Both the position numbers and the translations under genes were made by a program. Shown here piece after piece: positions 1 to 10,435 of a DNA stretch of 39,730 nt. Origin of the DNA: an uncultured Arenimonas sp. (GTDB lineage: Bacteria; Pseudomonadota; Gammaproteobacteria; Xanthomonadales; Xanthomonadaceae); NCBI GenBank assembly GCA_946480565.1, contig CAMLKR010000007.1:1-39730 (forward strand), given 5' to 3'. The notes under the pieces were generated by a model that ran no database searches, had not been told where the DNA came from, and saw only the letters and a program-made list of their open reading frames with translations. Each line of letters starts with the position of its first letter. Within the stretch, counting starts at the first letter, position 1.

Positions 1-253
1 TGACGGTGGCCAGCATGCCCATGTGGTCGCCGGTGACGCGGTCCATGCCCGCCGCCGCCAGCCCGGCGCCGCGGAAGATGTTGCCGCCGCCGATCACCAG
101 GCCGATCTCGGCGCCCGCGCGCTGGGCCTCGACGATCTCGATGGCCAGGGCCTTGATCACCGCCGGGTCGATGCCGTAGTCCACGTTCCCCATCAGGGCC
201 TCGCCGGAGAGCTTGAGCAGGATTCGGCGGTACTTGAGGGAAGGGGTGCTCAT
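1..253 (-). CDS. pyrH: UMP kinase, N-terminal part (cut by window edge)
   Basis: Uridylate kinase phosphorylates UMP to UDP, the second-to-last step toward UTP, in the cytosol. Only the first 84 residues lie in the window. They show the amino-acid-kinase start typical of Pyr[15 protein letters not shown] near residues 7-20 and [12 protein letters not shown] near 51-62 (the glycine-rich UMP/ATP-binding segment), then the [15 protein letters not shown] segment. The ATG at 251-253 has GGAGAG a few bases upstream. A minus-strand -10-like TAGAAT lies at 283-288, about 30 bases before the start, with no good -35. In relatives pyrH usually follows tsf directly; here two plus-strand genes separate them. 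The rest of the gene is outside the window. Confidence 0.97.
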   Translation of the reverse strand, partial: MSTPSLKYRRILLKLSGEALMGNVDYGIDPAVIKALAIEIVEAQRAGAEIGLVIGGGNIFRGAGLAAAGMDRVTGDHMGMLATV

Positions 254-415
254 GGGGCTCTCCGGGGCGGGCAAACGGCGGGATTCTAGCCGATCGCGCC
301 CCGGGCCGTGACGATGGCGTCGTTTTCCGAGCGTGTCGGCGCCGGCCGCGGAGGCGGTTGCCGGGCGCCACGCCGGCACCGTAGGGTGGGGCGAACGAAT
401 GCAGGGAGTCCCCCG

Positions 416-1114
416 ATGGCGATCAAGACGCTCGACCAGTTCCTGGCCGAATCCGCCCAGAAGGACGCGTCGCCCGACGCGTTCGAACTGGAGAACCCGC
501 GCCTGCTCGAGATCCGGCTCGCCGGCCGGGTCTGGACCAAGGCCGGGGCGATGGTGGCCTATCACGGCGACGTGCGTTTCACCCGCCAGGGCCTGGCCGA
601 GCAGGGCCTGGCGACGCTGCTGAAGAAGGCGGTGAGCGGCGAGGGCATGCGGCTGATGAAGGCCGAGGGCAAGGGCCGGGTCTACGTGGCCGACGCCGGC
701 AAGAAGGTGACGCTGCTGCGGATGCAGGGCGACACCATCTTCGTGAACGGCAACGACGTGCTGGCCTTCGAGGACGGCATCGACTCCGAGATCACGATGA
801 TGCGGCGCATGGCCGGCATGATGTCGGGCGGCCTGTTCAACGTGCGGTTGAGCGGCAGCGGCCTGGTGGCCATCACCTCGCACTACGAGCCGATGACGCT
901 GCGGGTGTCGCGCAAGGACGGCCCCATCTTCACCGACCCCAACGCCACGGTCGCCTGGTCCGGCGGCCTGCGCCCGGAAGTCGCCACCGACATCACCTTG
1001 GGCACGCTGTTCGGCCGCGGCTCGGGCGAAAGCATCCAGCTGAAATTCCACGGCGAGGGCTGGGTCGTCGTCCAGCCCTACGAGGAGGTCTACTTCCAGC
1101 AGCGCGGAGGCTGA
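416..1114 (+). CDS. AIM24 family protein (DUF124/TIGR00266-like)
   Basis: 232 residues from the ATG at 416, chosen because AGGGAG sits 9 bases upstream; an in-frame upstream extension is low-complexity and has no ribosome site. The sequence has the AIM24 pattern: a beta-rich fold with glycine-punctuated repeats ([17 protein letters not shown] near residues 40-57, [14 protein letters not shown] near 143-156, and a C-terminal [12 protein letters not shown]). Bacterial members have no settled biochemical role; the family is named after a yeast mitochondrial inner-membrane organisation protein. No signal peptide or membrane segment is visible. It lies divergent from pyrH with a 162-base gap and stands apart from the ribosomal genes in function. 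Confidence 0.85.
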   Translation: MAIKTLDQFLAESAQKDASPDAFELENPRLLEIRLAGRVWTKAGAMVAYHGDVRFTRQGLAEQGLATLLKKAVSGEGMRLMKAEGKGRVYVADAGKKVTLLRMQGDTIFVNGNDVLAFEDGIDSEITMMRRMAGMMSGGLFNVRLSGSGLVAITSHYEPMTLRVSRKDGPIFTDPNATVAWSGGLRPEVATDITLGTLFGRGSGESIQLKFHGEGWVVVQPYEEVYFQQRGG

Positions 1115-1195
1115 GCTGCGCTTGCCCCCGGGAGACGGCCTGCTGCACGATCGGCGCCGGCCGGTGTGTCGCCGGCCCAACTCAAGGGAACCAGG

Positions 1196-1798
1196 ATGAC
1201 GAATATCTTCAAGGGGACGCTGGCGCTGCTGCTGGCGGTTTTGTCCGGCAGCGCTGGCGCACAGTCGATCGAGTGGCCGCAGGACCTGCCGCCGGTTCCG
1301 GCCGACAAGGCGCAGATTGTTTTCGTGAAGCCGGGTGGCGGCATGTGGGCGGGCCTGCCGGTCGGCGTGCTGGAGATCGTCGGCGAGAAGCGCGAGCTGA
1401 TCGGCGTGCTCAGCCAGAGCGAACGCGTGACCTACGACGTGTCGCCCGGAAAGCACCGCTTCATGTCGCACATCACGCCCGCCGTGGTGCACTTCCTCGA
1501 CGCCGAGGTCGAGGCCGGCAAGCGCTACGTCGTGCTGGTGCGTTTCCTCTACGGCAACGGCTTCCAGCTGCGGCCGATCCGTCCGGGCGAGCAGGGCGAC
1601 TTCAGCACGTCCAATCCGGATTTCCCGGAGTGGCTGAGCGACACCGACGCGGCCGACCCCAAGCACGCGAAGGTGCGCTGGTACCTGCGCAAGGACGACA
1701 AGGTGGCCAAGCACCAGGCCAGCTTCCAGCCCTACTGGGACAGGAAGACCGACGCCGAGCGCGACGAGCTGACGCTCCGAGTGCAGGACGCCCTCTGA
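1196..1798 (+). CDS. Exported protein of unknown function (DUF2846-like)
   Basis: 200 residues, start ATG at 1196 with AAGGGA about 9 bases upstream. Residues 1-22 form a typical signal peptide (positive start, Leu/Ala-rich core, cleavage likely after AGA), so the product should be periplasmic. The mature part has a beta-sandwich-like pattern with a VSPGKHRF turn near residue 90 and a [10 protein letters not shown] strand near 112, the layout seen in DUF2846-type proteins. The C-terminal third is charged and probably helical. There is no lipobox cysteine. It follows the AIM24 gene after 81 bases and ends just before a strong terminator, so the two may be co-transcribed. The function is unknown. 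Confidence 0.7.
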   Translation: MTNIFKGTLALLLAVLSGSAGAQSIEWPQDLPPVPADKAQIVFVKPGGGMWAGLPVGVLEIVGEKRELIGVLSQSERVTYDVSPGKHRFMSHITPAVVHFLDAEVEAGKRYVVLVRFLYGNGFQLRPIRPGEQGDFSTSNPDFPEWLSDTDAADPKHAKVRWYLRKDDKVAKHQASFQPYWDRKTDAERDELTLRVQDAL

Positions 1799-1821
1799 CC
1801 TAATCGGTTCCGGCGGCAACA

Positions 1822-1849
1822 AAAAACCCCGCAGCAATGCGGGGTTTTT
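1822..1849. terminator. Intrinsic terminator, bidirectional
   Basis: AAAAACCCCGCA, a four-base GCAA loop and TGCGGGGTTTTT form a GC-rich stem flanked by an A-run on one side and a T-run on the other. It works on paper for the exported-protein gene (plus) and for transcripts coming through tsf (minus). Confidence 0.9.
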
Positions 1850-1877
1850 CTTTCTCCCTGATCCAGCCTGGAGGAAA

Positions 1878-1910
1878 GCCCCCTTGGTAAGGGGGCGCGC
1901 CGAAGGCGCG
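1878..1910. repeat. Tandem REP-like hairpins
   Basis: Two adjacent perfect hairpins: GCCCCCTT-GGT-AAGGGGGC (1878-1896) and CGCGCC-GAA-GGCGCG (1896-1910), sharing one base. They sit between convergent genes next to a terminator and have the look of the interspersed palindromic elements of xanthomonads. Copy number in the genome cannot be seen here. Confidence 0.55.
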
Positions 1911-1965
1911 GGGATCGGAAGTGGTGAGGCCGGGGCCCGAGATACGCGCAGCGGATCTTGGGGGT

Positions 1966-1985
1966 GGTTGGGCGAATGCCCAACC
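1966..1985. terminator. Hairpin just downstream of tsf
   Basis: GGTTGGGC-GAAT-GCCCAACC is a perfect 8-bp stem with a 4-base loop, ending 8 bases past the tsf stop codon on the minus strand. There is no T-run, so it may protect the 3' end, or be part of the REP-like element next to it, rather than terminate alone. Confidence 0.5.
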
Positions 1986-1992
1986 ATCGCCA

Positions 1993-2868
1993 TCAGACCG
2001 CCATGGCCTTGGCGACTTCCGCGGCGTAGTCCTCGACGACCTTCTCGATGCCTTCGCCGACCGCCAGGCGCTGGAAGCCGACCACGTCGGCGCCGGCGGC
2101 CTTCAGGGCCTGCTCGACCGTCTGGTCGGTGTTGAGCACGTAGGGCTGGCCGTACAGGGTCACCTCGTTGACGATCTTGGCGACCTTGCCGCTGATGATC
2201 TTCTCGAGGATCTCGGCCGGCTTGGCCTTGTCCTTGTCCGACATCTTGGCCAGCTCGATTTCCTTTTCCTTGGCCAGGAACTCGGCCGGCACGTCGGCCG
2301 CCTTGTTGTAGGGCGGGTTCATCGCCGCGACGTGCATGGCGATGCCGCGGGCCAGCTCGGCGTCGCCGCCCTTGAGCTCGACCAGCACGCCGATGCGGCC
2401 GCCGTGGATGTAGGCGGCGACGTTGTTCGTGGTGTCCACCTTGGCCAGGCGGCGCACGTCCACCTTCTCGCCGACCTTGGCGATGACGGCGGCGCGGGCT
2501 TCCTCGACGGTCTCGCCGGACGGCAGCTTGGCCGACTTCAACGCTTCGGCATCGGCGGCGCCGGAGGCCAGCGCGGCCTGGGCGACGGCATTGGTGAAGG
2601 AGACGAAGTTGTCGTCCTTGGCCACGAAGTCGGTTTCCGAGTTGACCTCGACCAGCACGGCCTTGCCGCCGTTGGTGGCGGCGACGATGCGGCCTTCCGC
2701 GGCGACGCGGTCGGCCTTCTTGTCGGCCTTGGCCAGGCCCGACTTGCGCAGCCACTCGGCCGCGGCGTCGATGTCGCCGCCGGTGGTGGTGAGCGCCTTC
2801 TTGCACTCCATCATGCCGGCGCCAGTGCGCTCGCGCAGATCCTTCACGAGGGAAGCGGTGATTTCCAT
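1993..2868 (-). CDS. tsf: Elongation factor Ts
   Basis: EF-Ts releases GDP from EF-Tu so that it can reload with GTP. The 291-residue product has full family length. Its N-terminal UBA-like domain reads [19 protein letters not shown], and the diagnostic [13 protein letters not shown] motif, which contacts EF-Tu, lies near residues 77-89. The two-part core follows ([23 protein letters not shown]) and the C-terminal segment contains the QPYVLN motif. The start ATG at 2866-2868 has CTGGAG about 7 bases upstream. It follows rpsB by 100 bases, the usual rpsB-tsf operon, with a hairpin in the gap. Confidence 0.98.
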   Translation of the reverse strand: MEITASLVKDLRERTGAGMMECKKALTTTGGDIDAAAEWLRKSGLAKADKKADRVAAEGRIVAATNGGKAVLVEVNSETDFVAKDDNFVSFTNAVAQAALASGAADAEALKSAKLPSGETVEEARAAVIAKVGEKVDVRRLAKVDTTNNVAAYIHGGRIGVLVELKGGDAELARGIAMHVAAMNPPYNKAADVPAEFLAKEKEIELAKMSDKDKAKPAEILEKIISGKVAKIVNEVTLYGQPYVLNTDQTVEQALKAAGADVVGFQRLAVGEGIEKVVEDYAAEVAKAMAV

Positions 2869-2927
2869 GGGGTTCTCCAGCTATTTGATTGGGCGCGCCG
2901 ACGGTATCGGTGCGCTCGAAAGATGGG

Positions 2928-2951
2928 CCGCGGCGCAGTGTCGCGCCGCGG
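2928..2951 (-). promoter_or_regulatory. Hairpin in the rpsB-tsf intergenic gap
   Basis: CCGCGGCGC and GCGCCGCGG form a perfect 9-bp stem around a 6-base loop, 18 bases past the rpsB stop. It has no T-run. A partial attenuator or processing site between rpsB and tsf is known in enterobacteria; this hairpin is in the right place for a similar role, which is inference. Confidence 0.5.
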
Positions 2952-2968
2952 CATGACGCAGGTGTTGC

Positions 2969-3805
2969 TTAGCGCTTGTCGCCGGCCGGACGGCGGGCCG
3001 GGCGCTTGTCGTCGCGCGGGGGGCGCGGGCCACGCGGGGCGGCCTTCTTGTCTTCCTTGGCGACCGGGTTGCCTTCGGCGTCGAGTTCGACGAAGTCGTC
3101 GGCGGCCACGTGGGCCTGCGGCGAGGCGGCCTTGCCCTCGAGCACGGCGTCGGCGGCGGCGCGCACGTACAGCTGCACGGCGCGGATGGCGTCGTCGTTG
3201 CCCGGGATCGGGTAGTCCACCAGGTTCGGGTCGTAGTTGGTGTCGACCACGGCGATGACCGGGATGCCGAGCTTCTTGGCTTCCTGCACGGCGATGTTCT
3301 CGTGGCCGATGTCGATCACGAACAGCGCGTCCGGCAGGCGGTTCATCTCCTTGATGCCGCCCAGCGACGATTCCAGCTTGTCGCGCTCGCGGCGCAGGCC
3401 CAGCACTTCGTGCTTGACCAGCTTCTCGAAGGTGCCGTCGGTTTCGGCGGCCTCGAGCTCCTTCAGGCGGGCGACCGACTTCTTCACGGTGGCGAAGTTG
3501 GTCAGGGTGCCGCCCAGCCAGCGCATGCTCATGTACGGCTGGTTGCAGCGGGTCGCCTCTTCCTTGATGGACTCGCGGGCCGAACGCTTGGTGCCGACGA
3601 ACAGGATGGTGCCGCGCTTCTGGGCGATGGCCGAGATGAAGTTCATCGCGTCCACGAACAGCGGCAGCGTCTTCTCGAGGTTGATGATGTGGATCTTGCC
3701 GCGGGCGCCGAAGATGTACGGGCCCATCTTGGGGTTCCAGTAGCGGGTCTGGTGGCCGAAGTGCACGCCGGCTTCCAGCATCTGGCGCATGGTGACCTGG
3801 GTCAT
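2969..3805 (-). CDS. rpsB: 30S ribosomal protein S2
   Basis: S2 is a late-assembling small-subunit protein that helps place S1 on the ribosome. The 278-residue product starts at the ATG at 3805 with AAAGGAAAT upstream. The family signature [21 protein letters not shown] lies near residues 12-32 and [30 protein letters not shown] near 170-200. The last ~50 residues form a Lys/Arg/Pro-rich tail beyond the core seen in shorter S2 proteins; it looks disordered and could bind RNA. Longer in-frame upstream starts are rejected because they run through the GC-rich leader and the promoter. Confidence 0.98.
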   Translation of the reverse strand: MTQVTMRQMLEAGVHFGHQTRYWNPKMGPYIFGARGKIHIINLEKTLPLFVDAMNFISAIAQKRGTILFVGTKRSARESIKEEATRCNQPYMSMRWLGGTLTNFATVKKSVARLKELEAAETDGTFEKLVKHEVLGLRRERDKLESSLGGIKEMNRLPDALFVIDIGHENIAVQEAKKLGIPVIAVVDTNYDPNLVDYPIPGNDDAIRAVQLYVRAAADAVLEGKAASPQAHVAADDFVELDAEGNPVAKEDKKAAPRGPRPPRDDKRPARRPAGDKR

Positions 3806-4002
3806 AACGGTATTTCCTTTCACGACAGGGAGCCGGCCGCGCGCTGGCGGCTTCGGAGCTCCGGGGTTGGGCCTCCGCCAGGCTGCCGTCTCGAACCTCG
3901 GGAGGACCCGAGGCACCCCGGGACGGGGGAAGGCCTGGCGTGTGTATTCGCCGGTGACGCCCGGCGTGGGCGGTTCGAGGCCGGGCAAGCCGGTTTTCGA
4001 GC
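3806..4002 (-). ncRNA. rpsB 5' leader
   Basis: About 195 bases separate the predicted transcription start from the rpsB ATG. The region can fold heavily, including a perfect CCTCGGG-TCCT-CCCGAGG hairpin (3896-3913), and ends in an exposed AAAGGAAAT ribosome site. S2 is known to repress its own operon through such leaders in gammaproteobacteria; the same control here is inferred from length and structure. Confidence 0.5.
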
Positions 4003-4008
4003 CGCGGG

Positions 4009-4038
4009 AGTATAGCCCGCTGGCCCAAGTACCCGCAA
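4009..4038 (-). promoter_or_regulatory. Predicted rpsB-tsf promoter
   Basis: On the minus strand, -35 TTGCGG (4033-4038), an 18-base spacer and -10 TATACT (4009-4014, five of six consensus bases). It sits between divergent rpsB and map and implies a start near 4002. Confidence 0.65.
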
Positions 4039-4058
4039 GTAAGGGATAATCCCGGCCC

Positions 4059-4835
4059 ATGAGGATCACCATCAAGACCCCCGAGGACATCGAGCGCATG
4101 CGCGTGGCCGGCCGCCTGGCCGCCGAGGTGCTGCAGGTGGTCGCCCCGCACGTGAAGCCGGGCGTGACCACCGCCGAACTGGACCGGATCTGCCACGACC
4201 ACATCGTGGACGTGCAGAAGGCCATTCCGGCCAATGTCGGCTACAAGGGCTTCCCGGCCACCATCTGCACCTCGGTCAACAACGTCATCTGCCACGGCAT
4301 CCCGTCCGAGGCCAAGGTCCTGAAGGACGGCGACATCGTCAACATCGACGTCACCGTGATCAAGGACGGCTGGCACGGCGACACCAGCCGCATGTATTTC
4401 GTCGGCGAGCCCAGCATCAAGGCCAAGCGCCTGGTCGAGGTGACGCGCGAGGCCATGTTCCGGGGTATCCGGGCGGTCAGGCCCGGCGCGACCCTGGGCG
4501 ACATCGGCCACGCCATCCAGACCTATGCCGAGGCCCAGCGCTTCAGCGTGGTGCGCGAGTACTGCGGCCACGGCATCGGCCAGATCTACCACGAGGACCC
4601 GCAGGTCCTGCACTACGGCCAGCCGATGAGCGGCGTGGTGCTGCAGAAGGGCATGACCTTCACCATCGAGCCGATGATCAACGAGGGCAGCCGCCACACC
4701 AAGCTGCTCAACGACGGCTGGACCGTGGTGACCCGCGACAAGTCGCTGTCGGCGCAGTGGGAGCACACGGTGGCGGTCACCGACGACGGCGTCGAGATCC
4801 TGACCCGCCTGCCCGGCGACGACAACGAGCTGTGA
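4059..4835 (+). CDS. map: Type I methionine aminopeptidase
   Basis: Removes the initiator methionine from nascent proteins when the second residue is small. 258 residues, full length for the type I enzyme. The five metal ligands of the pita-bread fold can be placed: the two Asp in [17 protein letters not shown] (near 95-111), His in [14 protein letters not shown] (near 170), Glu in FTIEPMIN (near 205) and Glu in [12 protein letters not shown] (near 236). A -10-like GATAAT lies at 4045-4050, only 8 bases before the ATG and without a clear -35, and no ribosome site fits between, so the transcript may start at or very near the ATG. It opens the map-glnD-dapD-arsC-dapE operon. Confidence 0.98.
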   Translation: MRITIKTPEDIERMRVAGRLAAEVLQVVAPHVKPGVTTAELDRICHDHIVDVQKAIPANVGYKGFPATICTSVNNVICHGIPSEAKVLKDGDIVNIDVTVIKDGWHGDTSRMYFVGEPSIKAKRLVEVTREAMFRGIRAVRPGATLGDIGHAIQTYAEAQRFSVVREYCGHGIGQIYHEDPQVLHYGQPMSGVVLQKGMTFTIEPMINEGSRHTKLLNDGWTVVTRDKSLSAQWEHTVAVTDDGVEILTRLPGDDNEL

Positions 4836-4848
4836 CCGGGGCCGGCCG

Positions 4849-7477
4849 ATGAGCGCCGTCCCTGCCTCGCCCGAACTCCCGCTGTCCGCGGCCCTGGCCG
4901 CCGCCCCGGACGATGCCGCCTGGCGCGACACCGCCAGGTCCGGCCTGGTCGCGCGCCGCGCCGAACTGCGCCGCCGCTTCGAGGCCGGCGAGGCGATCGA
5001 CCGACTGGTGTCGCTGTGCAACGAGGCCAGCGACACCGTCGTGGTCTCGGCCTGGACGCGCGACCTGCCCCCCGGCGCCGCGCTGGACCTGCTGGCCACC
5101 GGCGGCTACGGCCGGGCCGAACTCTATCCGCAATCCGACATCGACCTGCTGGTGCTGGGCGAGCCGGAGGCCCAGAAGGCGCACGAGGCCGCGATCGGCC
5201 GCTTCTTCTCCCGGCTCTGGGACGCCGGCCTGGCCACCAGCCAGGCCGTGCGTTCGATCGCCCAGTGCGTGGAATCGGCGCGCGCGGACATCACCGTGCT
5301 CACCGCGCTGATGGAGTGCCGCGTGCTGGCCGGCGACGACGCGGCGCCGTCCCGCCTGGCCGCCGCGCTGGCGCCGTCGGTGCTGTGGCCGCCGGCCGCC
5401 TACTTCGACGCCAAGCGCGCCGAACAGCGCGCCCGCCACGCCCGCTTCCACGACACCGCCCACAACCTGGAACCCAACATCAAGGAAGGCCCGGGCGGGC
5501 TGCGCGACCTGCAGACCGTCACCTGGATGGGCATGCGCCTGTACGGCGTGCCCGGCCTGCGCGCCCTGGTGCCGCTGGGCCTGCTGGGCGAGGACGAGTG
5601 CGCCAGCCTGGAACGCGAGTGGCGGGTGCTGGCGCGGCTGCGTTTCGGCCTGCACCTGCTGGCCAACCGGCGCGAGGAACGCCTGGGCTTCGACCACCAG
5701 AAGACCCTGGCGGCGATGCTGGGCCTGAAGGACGAACACCGCGACAACCTGGCGGTGGAGCAGATGATGCAGGGCTTCTTCCGCAGTGCCGCCACGGTGA
5801 TGCGGATCAACGACCGGCTGCTGCAGCGTTTCGAGGAGCAGCTCTCCGGCCACGAGGCGCCGCAGCCGGCGGGCGAGGGCTACGAACTGCGCCACGGCTA
5901 CCTGGCGATGCGCGCGCCGGACACCCTGCGCGAAGGCCTGGCGCCGATGCTGGCGCTGTTCGCGGCCTGGGACGCGAACCCCGACGCGCGCGGCCTGCAT
6001 TCCGAGACCGCGCGCGCCCTGGGCGAATCGCTCCACGCGGTCCGTCCCTACGACGAACAGCCGCCGGAGGTGCGCCAGCAGTTCATGCAGCTGTTGCAGT
6101 CGCGCCAGGCGGTGGCCACGCTGACCCGCATGGCGCGGCTGGGCGTGCTGGCGCGCTACCTGCCGGCCTTCGGCAAGGTCTCGGGCCGCATGCAGTACGA
6201 CCTCTTCCACGTCTACACCGTGGACCAGCACACGCTGACCGTGCTGGCGCACATGGACGGCTTCGCGCGCCGGGTGGACGAACGTTTCGCCATCGCCCAC
6301 GAAGTGCTGCCGCGCCTGCGCAAGCCGCACCTGCTGCTGCTGGCCGGTCTTTTTCACGACATCGCCAAGGGCCGCGGCGGCGACCATTCGGAGCTGGGCG
6401 CGGTGGACGCGCGCGCCTTCGCCGCCGCGCACGCCCTGCCGGAGGCCGACGCCGACCTGCTGGCCTGGCTGGTCGAACAGCACCTGCTGATGTCGGTGAC
6501 CGCGCAGCGCCAGGACATCTCCGACCCGGACGTGGTGGCGCGCTTCGCCGGCAAGGTCGCCGACCGCGAACACCTGGACTACCTCTACCTGCTCACCTGC
6601 GCCGACATCGCCGGCACCAGCCCCAAGCTCTGGAATGCCTGGAAGGACCGGCTGCTGGCCGACCTGTACGCGGCCACGCGCTTCGCGCTGCGGCGCGGGC
6701 TCGAGAACCGCGTGCACGCCAACGAGATCATGGCCGAGACCCGCGCCGTGGCGATGGAGCGCCTGCTGGGCGAGGGCTTGGACCAGGCCGAGGTCGAGCG
6801 CATCTGGGCGGCCTATCCCGACGTCGGCTTCCTGCGCTACCGGCCCGAACAGATCGCCTGGCAGACCCGCGGCATCGCCGAATCCGGCGGCGCGGAAACC
6901 CTGGTGCTGGTGCGCCCCCACCTGCAGGACAGCGGCCTGGAGGTGTTCGTGCGCACGCCCGACCGCGACGGCCTGTTCGCCGCCATCGTCGCCACGCTCG
7001 ACCGGCTCGGCCTGAACGTGTTGGAAGCGCGCGTGCTCAACTCCGCCGACGGCCACGCCCTCGACTCCTTCCAGCTGATCGCGCCGCAGGGCACGCCGCC
7101 CGAACCGGCCGCGGTGGTGTCGGCGCTGCAGTCCGCGCTGCGCGATCCGGCCCGCGTGCGCCCGGCCAAACGCGCCGCGCCGCGCCAGCTGCGCCACTTC
7201 CGGGTGCCGGCGCGGGTGGACTTCGACCACCTGGCCGACGGCAGCCGCACCCGCATGAGCCTGGTCTGCACCGACCAGCCCGGCCTGCTGGCCGGCGTGG
7301 CCCAGGTGCTGCGCCAGCACCGGCTGCGCGTGCACGATGCCCGCATCGCCACCTTCGGCGAGAAGGTGGAGGACTTCTTCCTGCTCACCGACGAGCGCGA
7401 CCGCGCGATCGGCGACCAGGCCCTTTTGGACAAGCTGCGCCAGGCCATCGTGGCCTGCGTCGATGGAGAGACGGAAC

Positions 7478-7503
<26 letters not shown>
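4849..7503 (+). CDS. glnD: Bifunctional PII uridylyltransferase / uridylyl-removing enzyme
   Basis: GlnD senses glutamine and adds or removes UMP on PII proteins, setting nitrogen assimilation through glutamine synthetase and NtrBC. The 884 residues show all expected domains: a nucleotidyltransferase with [19 protein letters not shown] near 85-103 (catalytic GG and DxD), a GlnD linker containing [14 protein letters not shown] near 208-221, an HD domain with [13 protein letters not shown] near 502-514 for UMP removal, and two C-terminal ACT domains (about 685-770 and 800-880) that bind glutamine. The gap from map is 13 bases, so the genes are co-transcribed. The 3' end overlaps dapD by 26 bases in another frame. 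Confidence 0.97.
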
Positions 7504-8322
<819 letters not shown>

Positions 8323-8326
<4 letters not shown>

Positions 8327-8685
8327 GCGTCACCGTCTACGGCCTTGACAACTGCGATACCTGCAGGAAGGCGCGCAACTGGCTCAAGCGTTTCGAGATC
8401 GAGCACAGCTTCGTCGACTACCGCGCGAACCGCGTGCCGGCCGAAACCCTGAAGGCCTGGGCGAACCAGCTCGGCGGCTGGGACAAGTTGATCAACAAGG
8501 CCTCGACCACCTGGCGCCAGCTGCCGGAGGCGCGCAAGTCGCCCGGAAGCGACCCGGAATGGACCCTGCTGCTGAAGGAGCATCCGGCGCTGGTGAAACG
8601 TCCGGTGCTGGTCACGGCCGACGGCACCGTCGGCGTCGGTTTCACCGACAATGCCTGGAAGCTGCGCTTCGGGATCAAGAAATGA
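8323..8685 (+). CDS. ArsC/Spx-family reductase-like protein (YffB type)
   Basis: 120 residues with a thioredoxin-like fold. The N-terminal [16 protein letters not shown] (near 5-20) holds a CxxC and the ArsC/Spx-type KAR helix, and [10 protein letters not shown] lies near 92-101. This is the pattern of YffB/Spx-like proteins, which are usually not true arsenate reductases; family members are thought to act in thiol redox or transcription-related roles. The start overlaps the dapD stop as ATGA and the end overlaps dapE as ATGA, so translation is probably coupled. A position between dapD and dapE is commonly seen in gammaproteobacteria, but its link to lysine synthesis is unclear. Confidence 0.9.
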
Positions 8686-9812
8686 GCGACGTGCTGGCCC
8701 TGACCCGCGACCTGATCGCCCGGCCCTCGGTGACGCCGGACGACGCCGGCTGCCAGGCGCTGATCTCGGAACGGCTGGCGAAGGCCGGCTTCCGCTGCGA
8801 ACAGATCGATTTCGGCGCGGTGAAGAACCTCTGGGCCACGCACGGCCAGGGCGGCGAGGTGCTGTGTTTCCTGGGCCACACCGACGTGGTGCCGCCCGGC
8901 CCGCGCGAGGCCTGGGCCAGCGATCCCTTCGAGCCGACCGAACGCGACGGCCATCTCTACGGCCGCGGCGCCGCCGACATGAAGGGCAGCGTCGCCGCCT
9001 TCGTGGTCGCGCTGGAACAATTCGTGGCGGCGCACCCGCGGCATCCGGGCACCATCGCCCTGCTGCTGACCTCGGACGAGGAGGGCGACGCCATCGATGG
9101 CGTGCGCCGCGTCGCCGAGCACTTCCGCCGCAGCGGCCAGCCGATCCACTTCTGCGTCACCGGCGAGCCCTCGTCGAAGGAACGACTCGGCGACCTGCTG
9201 CGCGTCGGCCGCCGCGGCACCCTGTCGGGCTCCCTGACCGTGCGCGGCATCCAGGGCCACGTGGCCTATCCCGAGAAGGCGCGCAACCCGATCCACCAGG
9301 CCATGCCGGCGCTGGCCGAGCTCTGCGCGCGCCGCTGGGACGAGGGCTATCCGGAGTTCCCGGCCTCCAGCTTCCAGATCTCCAACATCCACGCCGGCAC
9401 CGGCGCCAACAACGTCATCCCGGGCCACTGCGAGGTGGTGTTCAACTTCCGCTACAACCCGGGCTGGCAGGCCGAAGCGCTGGAGGCCGAGGTGCAGGCC
9501 GCGCTCGATCGCCACGGCCTGGAATACGACCTGCGCTGGCACCGCGGCGGTGAACCTTTCCGCACCGGCGAGGGCCGGCTGCGCGCCGCCGCGCGCGGCG
9601 TGATGCAGGAGCTGTGCGGGGTGGTGCCGGAGGAAAACACCGGCGGCGGCACTTCGGATGCCCGTTTCATCGCGCCCCTTGGCGCCGAAGTGGTGGAGCT
9701 GGGGCCCATCAACGCCAGCATCCACAAGGTGGACGAGCGCGTGGCACTGGCGGAACTCGAGCGTCTCCCCACGCTTTACCGAGCCATCGCCGAGCGCCTG
9801 CTGCTCGCCTGA
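8682..9812 (+). CDS. dapE: Succinyl-diaminopimelate desuccinylase
   Basis: Removes succinate from N-succinyl-LL-diaminopimelate using two zinc ions. 376 residues, full length for this M20-family enzyme. Visible metal-site motifs are [11 protein letters not shown] (near 65-75, zinc His and general-base Asp), [14 protein letters not shown] (near 94-107, bridging Asp) and [10 protein letters not shown] (near 128-137, catalytic Glu pair); the C-terminal GGGTSDARF and a late His are also present. The dimerisation domain sits between about 180 and 290. The start overlaps the previous stop (ATGA). It ends the map operon; only 27 bases separate it from the convergent next gene and no terminator is visible there. 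Confidence 0.97.
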   Translation: MSDVLALTRDLIARPSVTPDDAGCQALISERLAKAGFRCEQIDFGAVKNLWATHGQGGEVLCFLGHTDVVPPGPREAWASDPFEPTERDGHLYGRGAADMKGSVAAFVVALEQFVAAHPRHPGTIALLLTSDEEGDAIDGVRRVAEHFRRSGQPIHFCVTGEPSSKERLGDLLRVGRRGTLSGSLTVRGIQGHVAYPEKARNPIHQAMPALAELCARRWDEGYPEFPASSFQISNIHAGTGANNVIPGHCEVVFNFRYNPGWQAEALEAEVQAALDRHGLEYDLRWHRGGEPFRTGEGRLRAAARGVMQELCGVVPEENTGGGTSDARFIAPLGAEVVELGPINASIHKVDERVALAELERLPTLYRAIAERLLLA

Positions 9813-9839
9813 ACCTCCCGCCGTCTCCCCCGGTGTAAG

Positions 9840-10271
9840 TCAGGCCGCCGCGTTGAACCAGGCGCGTTCGGCGCGGTCCGCGACCTTGTGGTCCTTGAGC
9901 TCGCGCAGGATGCCCAGCACCTCGCGGTGCACCGCGACCAGGCCCTCGTGCCGGGCGTGCCGGGTCTCGTGGTAGACCACCGCCAGCCACATCGCGACCG
10001 CGCGCTGGCGCAGCTGGATCGAGCGATCGGCCACGCGCCTGGCCGCGGTGGCGGCCACCGGGCTCCAGGGCCGGTACATCGAAGGGTCGTTGTCCCCGTG
10101 CAGGTGCGGCTGCGGCAGCACGGCCGCGGCCTGGATCTCGGCCAGGGTCATGTCCGCGGCCTGCTTGCGCTGTTCGGGGTTCATGCCCAGCACGGCCTGG
10201 CGGACGGCGCCGGCCTGGCGGGCAAGCATGCTGCGACGCCATTGCGTCAGCACTGAAATCAAAAGGTCCAT
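9840..10271 (-). CDS. Small protein of unknown function
   Basis: 143 residues, not assigned to a family. It is mostly helical, with a central Trp/Tyr-containing stretch (MWLAVVYHETRHARHE near 94-109) holding several histidines that resemble a metal site but do not match a known protease motif in context. The start is the ATG at 10269-10271; no strong ribosome site precedes it. Codon use is normal for the genome and no signal peptide or membrane segment is clear. It lies downstream of the acylase gene on the same strand with a 159-base gap that contains a Clp/CRP-type palindrome, so its own promoter is likely. Confidence 0.6.
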   Translation of the reverse strand: MDLLISVLTQWRRSMLARQAGAVRQAVLGMNPEQRKQAADMTLAEIQAAAVLPQPHLHGDNDPSMYRPWSPVAATAARRVADRSIQLRQRAVAMWLAVVYHETRHARHEGLVAVHREVLGILRELKDHKVADRAERAWFNAAA

Positions 10272-10408
10272 CCGAATCCACCTCGCCGGTTCTACGAATC
10301 GGTGTGGCAGATCGCTCCCCCTGACGGCGATCTTCCCGTCCCTGCGCCGGCGGAGCGGGCCGGGCAGCGCCCCGTTTATGGCCGAAATCGTGACGCCTGT
10401 CAGCTTCT

Positions 10409-10435
10409 GTTCACCAAAGTGTGAACTTGTTCACA
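10409..10435. promoter_or_regulatory. Clp/CRP-type palindromic operator
   Basis: TGTGAACTTGTTCACA at 10420-10435 matches the CRP/Clp consensus TGTGA-N6-TCACA exactly. A further half-site creates a second overlapping palindrome, GTTCAC-N6-GTGAAC, at 10409-10426. The site overlaps the acylase stop codon. On the minus strand a -10-like CATAAA (10375-10380) would put the palindrome centre about 60 bases upstream of transcription start, suited to activation of the 143-residue gene. Confidence 0.65.

Noticed and set aside
1921..3258. Long plus-strand open frames opposite tsf, rpsB, glnD, the acylase and others
   Set aside because: They are antisense shadows produced by high-GC codon bias; compositions are Arg/Ala/Gly-rich without domains, while the other strand encodes recognised proteins.
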